DNA from: Vibrio sp. YMD68
Lineage (GTDB): Bacteria; Pseudomonadota; Gammaproteobacteria; Enterobacterales; Vibrionaceae
Reading direction: 5' to 3'
DNA length: 64,000 nt
NCBI RefSeq assembly: GCF_029958905.1
Contig: NZ_CP124614.1
Location: 930,001 to 994,000, forward strand
The translations under genes were made by a program, and so were the position numbers. Position 1 is the stretch's first letter; each line of letters opens with the position of its first letter. This document shows positions 61,026 to 64,000 of the stretch, piece by piece. The notes under the pieces are model-generated. The model saw nothing but the letters and a program-made list of their open reading frames with translations, was not told the origin of the DNA and searched no databases.

Positions 61026-64000
61026 ATGTGGAAAAGTATCATTGGTGTCGTTAAGACATTTAGGCCGGGGATTACAGCAGCGCTTCCAATTCTGTTGTTT
61101 ACATTATTTATTTTATTAAACGTCGCCATTTGGTGGTCAGGTCCTTGGTTAGATATTCAAGGCAGTAAACCATTAAAGTCGATATCTGCTCGTGGTGTAG
61201 CGAGTTTCATATTGATATTACTCTCTCTTTCCTGTTGGGGAGTGTGGCAATGGCGCAAACTGCAAGGTTTTAAAAACCAGCAACAGCGTGAAGATCAGCT
61301 AAAGCAAGACCCTATTCGATCCTATGAAGAGCGCCAAGAAGCAGAGCTTAATAACGTGATGAGAGAGATGAAACAAAGCCTCGATACTCGTCATTATCTT
61401 TACGCTTTACCTTGGTATCTCGTGCTTGGATTAGAAAACGCCGGCAAAACCAGTTTGATTCATCGCTCTGGACAAAATTTTGCGCTCTCCTCGACCATGC
61501 GAGCCTCTGGACAAAAAAGTGACAACCCATACTCATTCGACTGGTGGATTGGCGACGAATCAGTCTTGATTGATCCTGACGGCGAATTACTGACACAAGG
61601 CAACAACCGTGAAGAGCGTGATGGAGAGTTAGAGCGCCGCCTATGGCTACATTTTGTCAACTGGTTGGAAAAAACACGTCGCCGCCGACCACTTAACGGG
61701 ATCGTCTTGGCATTGGATGTGTCACACTTAGCCACAGCGAATGCGAGTGAGCGTAAAGCTTATGCCAATTTATTACGAGCCCGTATTCGTGAACTCATGG
61801 ATACATTAGCAACTCGTCTACCTGTATACATTACTTTAACGAAGCTCGATCTCCTTTATGGCTTTGAACCTTTCTTCAGACATTACTCTAAATCGCAACG
61901 AGAGGAAATATTAGGGTTTACCTTCTCACTTGAGTCCGTTGATAATTTTGACCGTTGGTTAGAAGAGTTCAGTCAGGACTATGATCAGTTTGTTGCCCGT
62001 ATCAATGAACTCTTCCCCCAAACGGTCGCGGAGCCGATTGAGCAAGAAGAGCGCGATGCAATTTATAGCTTTGCCCGTCAAATTTCCGGATTACAAAGTA
62101 TCTTAAAAACATTTTTCCAAGATGCACTCTCTAGCGATCAATTCTCGACCTCAGCTTTAGTGCGTGGCGCCTACTTTACCTCCGTATATCAACAGGGCGT
62201 ACCCATTAATGCCTTTGGCGACTCAGCATCACGCCGATACGGTTTGTCACACTCTGTAAATAAAGCGCAAAAAGCAAAGAACTCAACCACCTATTTTACA
62301 CAGCAACTGTTTAGTAATGTGATATATCCTGAAGCAGCTCTCGCTTCGGATAACGTTCGAGTCACTAAACAAAAGCGCCGCTTAATAAAACTGTCATTCG
62401 CCACTTGTTTCATTACATCTGTGTTATTAATGGGTAGCTGGCATCGTTATTATCAAATTAACATCCACCGCTCTGATGCCGTATTAAGTAAGGTAAACGA
62501 ATATAAAGATAGTTACCCTTCTCACATAGCGCTGGCGTCACAAAAAGATATTTTAGAGGCATTGAACTACATTCGTCACGCAACGTTAGAGTTTGGTTTT
62601 TTTCGTGATAAGCCACGTTATGTCTCTGACTTTGGTCTCTATCAAGGACACACAATCGGCCCAATGGTTGAAAATACCTACTTAAACTTATTGGAGACCC
62701 GCTTTTTACCTTTGCTAATGACTGAAGTGGTGGTCGAGCTAAAACAAGCGAAAACCGAAGAGGAAAAACTGGCCGCATTACGAGTTTATCGTATGATGAC
62801 AGATAAAAGTGGGCGTTATAAAGACTACGTCCTCAATTACTTCAGTCAGTATTGGCAACGCGCTTTTGCTGGACAAAAGAAAGTCCAAGCTGAGCTTAAT
62901 GAGCATTTAGACTATGCTATGCGTCAGACAGACTTAGCCAGTGCACGAGCTCAAGGAGAAATTTGGGCGGAGCAAGTGATGAGGCCATATGATTCTACCA
63001 TTGCTAAAATTCAATCCGAACTTAGTAGTATCCCCAACGATCAGCGTGTATACCGCAACCTTAAACTCAATGCACCAACCGCTCTTGGCCCTGCGATCAG
63101 TATTCGTAACTTAATCGGTCCGACTTTTGATATTGTATTTGAAGAGCGTATCGCTAACCGCAGCTTATATATCCCCCAAATGCTGACCAAAGAAGGTTTT
63201 GAAAATTACTTCATGCCTCGCTCTGAGTCGGTATCGGAGTTGACTCTGATTGACAGTTGGGTTCTCGGCCAATCTAAAGTGGCTCAGTTTAGTAAGGCTG
63301 ACAAACAAGTCTTGCGTAAAAAAATCCGTAATCTGTATATCGCGGATTACGTCAGTACTTGGCGAGCCGCACTGAATGATATTAACATTAAGTATTTTAG
63401 TGATATCAATGATGCCGTTCTGGTACTAGACAACCTCACCAGTAATCTCGAGCCGCTGCAGCGACTGCTACGCACACTAAAAAACAACACCCAAATAATT
63501 ATCGGTTTAGATCCAGACAATGACGCCTATGATGAACTACTGAAAAGTGCTCAATACAAAGTAGCGTCGAGCATTGAATCGCCATTCTCTGAATTAAACT
63601 CGATGCTTAAATCTGTCGGCGAGCAACCGGCTTACATTACTGAAGTATTAGCATCCGTTGAAGAGCTCAAGCTTTACCTCAGATCAATTCAAGAGTCCCC
63701 CGATATCGGTATGGCTGCATTAGAGGCAACAAAAGAACGGATTAAGTTGGTCAACTCTGATCCGATTTATACCTTGAAACGCATCTCGTCAGGCTTACCA
63801 AGCCCGCTAGAGAGTATGGTGGCAAAACTTGCTGATGAGAGTTGGTATGTCATCAAACAAGAAGCGATAAAGCACTTAGAAGTGCGTTGGTATGATGATG
63901 TTTATGAGCCTTATTACACCAAACTAGCCAGTCGTTACCCCTTTAATAATCAATCAAAAAAAGATGTGGCTTTACAAGACTTTGAAGCCTTTTTTGCACC
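61026..64000 (+). CDS. tssM: T6SS inner-membrane protein TssM (VasK/IcmF), 3' end beyond the window
   Basis: The frame is open from ATG 61026 to the last base of the window (991 codons) and is truncated there. Two N-terminal membrane helices (about 16-38 and 56-76) precede the cytoplasmic NTPase-like domain with Walker A GLENAGKTS near 135 and LALDVSHL near 220. A third membrane helix lies near 455-473 (KLSFATCFITSVLLMGSWH). The large periplasmic domain follows, with the YPFNNQSKKDVALQDFEAFF motif at the window end. It spans the inner membrane and contacts TssL and TssJ. Confidence 0.94.
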   Translation, partial: MWKSIIGVVKTFRPGITAALPILLFTLFILLNVAIWWSGPWLDIQGSKPLKSISARGVASFILILLSLSCWGVWQWRKLQGFKNQQQREDQLKQDPIRSYEERQEAELNNVMREMKQSLDTRHYLYALPWYLVLGLENAGKTSLIHRSGQNFALSSTMRASGQKSDNPYSFDWWIGDESVLIDPDGELLTQGNNREERDGELERRLWLHFVNWLEKTRRRRPLNGIVLALDVSHLATANASERKAYANLLRARIRELMDTLATRLPVYITLTKLDLLYGFEPFFRHYSKSQREEILGFTFSLESVDNFDRWLEEFSQDYDQFVARINELFPQTVAEPIEQEERDAIYSFARQISGLQSILKTFFQDALSSDQFSTSALVRGAYFTSVYQQGVPINAFGDSASRRYGLSHSVNKAQKAKNSTTYFTQQLFSNVIYPEAALASDNVRVTKQKRRLIKLSFATCFITSVLLMGSWHRYYQINIHRSDAVLSKVNEYKDSYPSHIALASQKDILEALNYIRHATLEFGFFRDKPRYVSDFGLYQGHTIGPMVENTYLNLLETRFLPLLMTEVVVELKQAKTEEEKLAALRVYRMMTDKSGRYKDYVLNYFSQYWQRAFAGQKKVQAELNEHLDYAMRQTDLASARAQGEIWAEQVMRPYDSTIAKIQSELSSIPNDQRVYRNLKLNAPTALGPAISIRNLIGPTFDIVFEERIANRSLYIPQMLTKEGFENYFMPRSESVSELTLIDSWVLGQSKVAQFSKADKQVLRKKIRNLYIADYVSTWRAALNDINIKYFSDINDAVLVLDNLTSNLEPLQRLLRTLKNNTQIIIGLDPDNDAYDELLKSAQYKVASSIESPFSELNSMLKSVGEQPAYITEVLASVEELKLYLRSIQESPDIGMAALEATKERIKLVNSDPIYTLKRISSGLPSPLESMVAKLADESWYVIKQEAIKHLEVRWYDDVYEPYYTKLASRYPFNNQSKKDVALQDFEAFFA

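Overview
The window looks like part of a Vibrio genome. The evidence is moderate GC, a type VI secretion (T6SS) cluster in the gene order of the V. cholerae large cluster (vipA/vipB ... clpV-vasH-vasI-vasJ-vasK), alginate-degradation genes of the kind found in marine vibrios, and Gp2-family genes of inovirus type. The species cannot be fixed from sequence alone.

Layout. (1) 1-1600: the 3' end of a protein with a hydrophobic C-terminus, overlapped by a small membrane protein (possible toxin/immunity pair), then a DUF3024 gene broken by one TGA and a second small broken ORF. (2) 1930-2830 and 11370-13224: an accessory locus holding four members of the Gp2 (YagK/YfjJ) family, called here A, B (remnant), C and D, plus a ribonuclease H gene. 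A, B and C share an unusual 5' leader with a hairpin next to or over the ribosome-binding site. (3) 3049-9766: an alginate module between leaders B and C, with a LysR regulator divergent from a Na+/solute symporter, a hexapeptide acyltransferase, a heparinase-fold PL15-type oligoalginate lyase and a secreted PL7 alginate lyase. (4) 9925-11024: decayed IS982, IS21 (istB) and possibly IS256 remnants. (5) 13225-44873: a complete-looking transposable prophage of 31,649 bp. (6) 44995-64000: a repeat-containing upstream region and the T6SS operon tssB-C-E-F-G-tagH-tssJ-K-L-H-vasH-tagO-tssA-tssM, with tssM running off the window.

The prophage ends can be placed to the base. Its termini are TGTGGGGTGACATTTATT on the left and the inverted TGTAGCGCGACATTTATT on the right, flanked by the 5-bp target duplication ACAGA. 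It sits inside Gp2-family gene D. Removing the prophage and one ACAGA joins 12708-13224 to 44879-44994 in frame as a 210-codon gene. The phage combines Mu-type transposition and head genes with a P2-type contractile tail (V, W, J, I, sheath, tube, E/E', tape measure, U, X, D). A central LexA-like repressor separates a leftward arm (Ner-like, transposase A, B, GemA, Mor, DUF1804, terminase, portal, MuF) from a rightward arm (protease, capsid, tail, endolysin), so the packaging genes lie apart from the capsid genes.

Items most worth following up: the Gp2/RNase H locus with its shared leaders and alginate cargo; the MuF protein with a nuclease-like C-terminal domain; a (CCAG)12 tract in the repressor gene; a candidate -1 frameshift in the tail E/E' gene; and direct repeats plus a sigma-54-like site upstream of tssB, in a cluster that encodes its own sigma-54 activator. 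All functional calls come from reading the translations and motifs; no database search was run.
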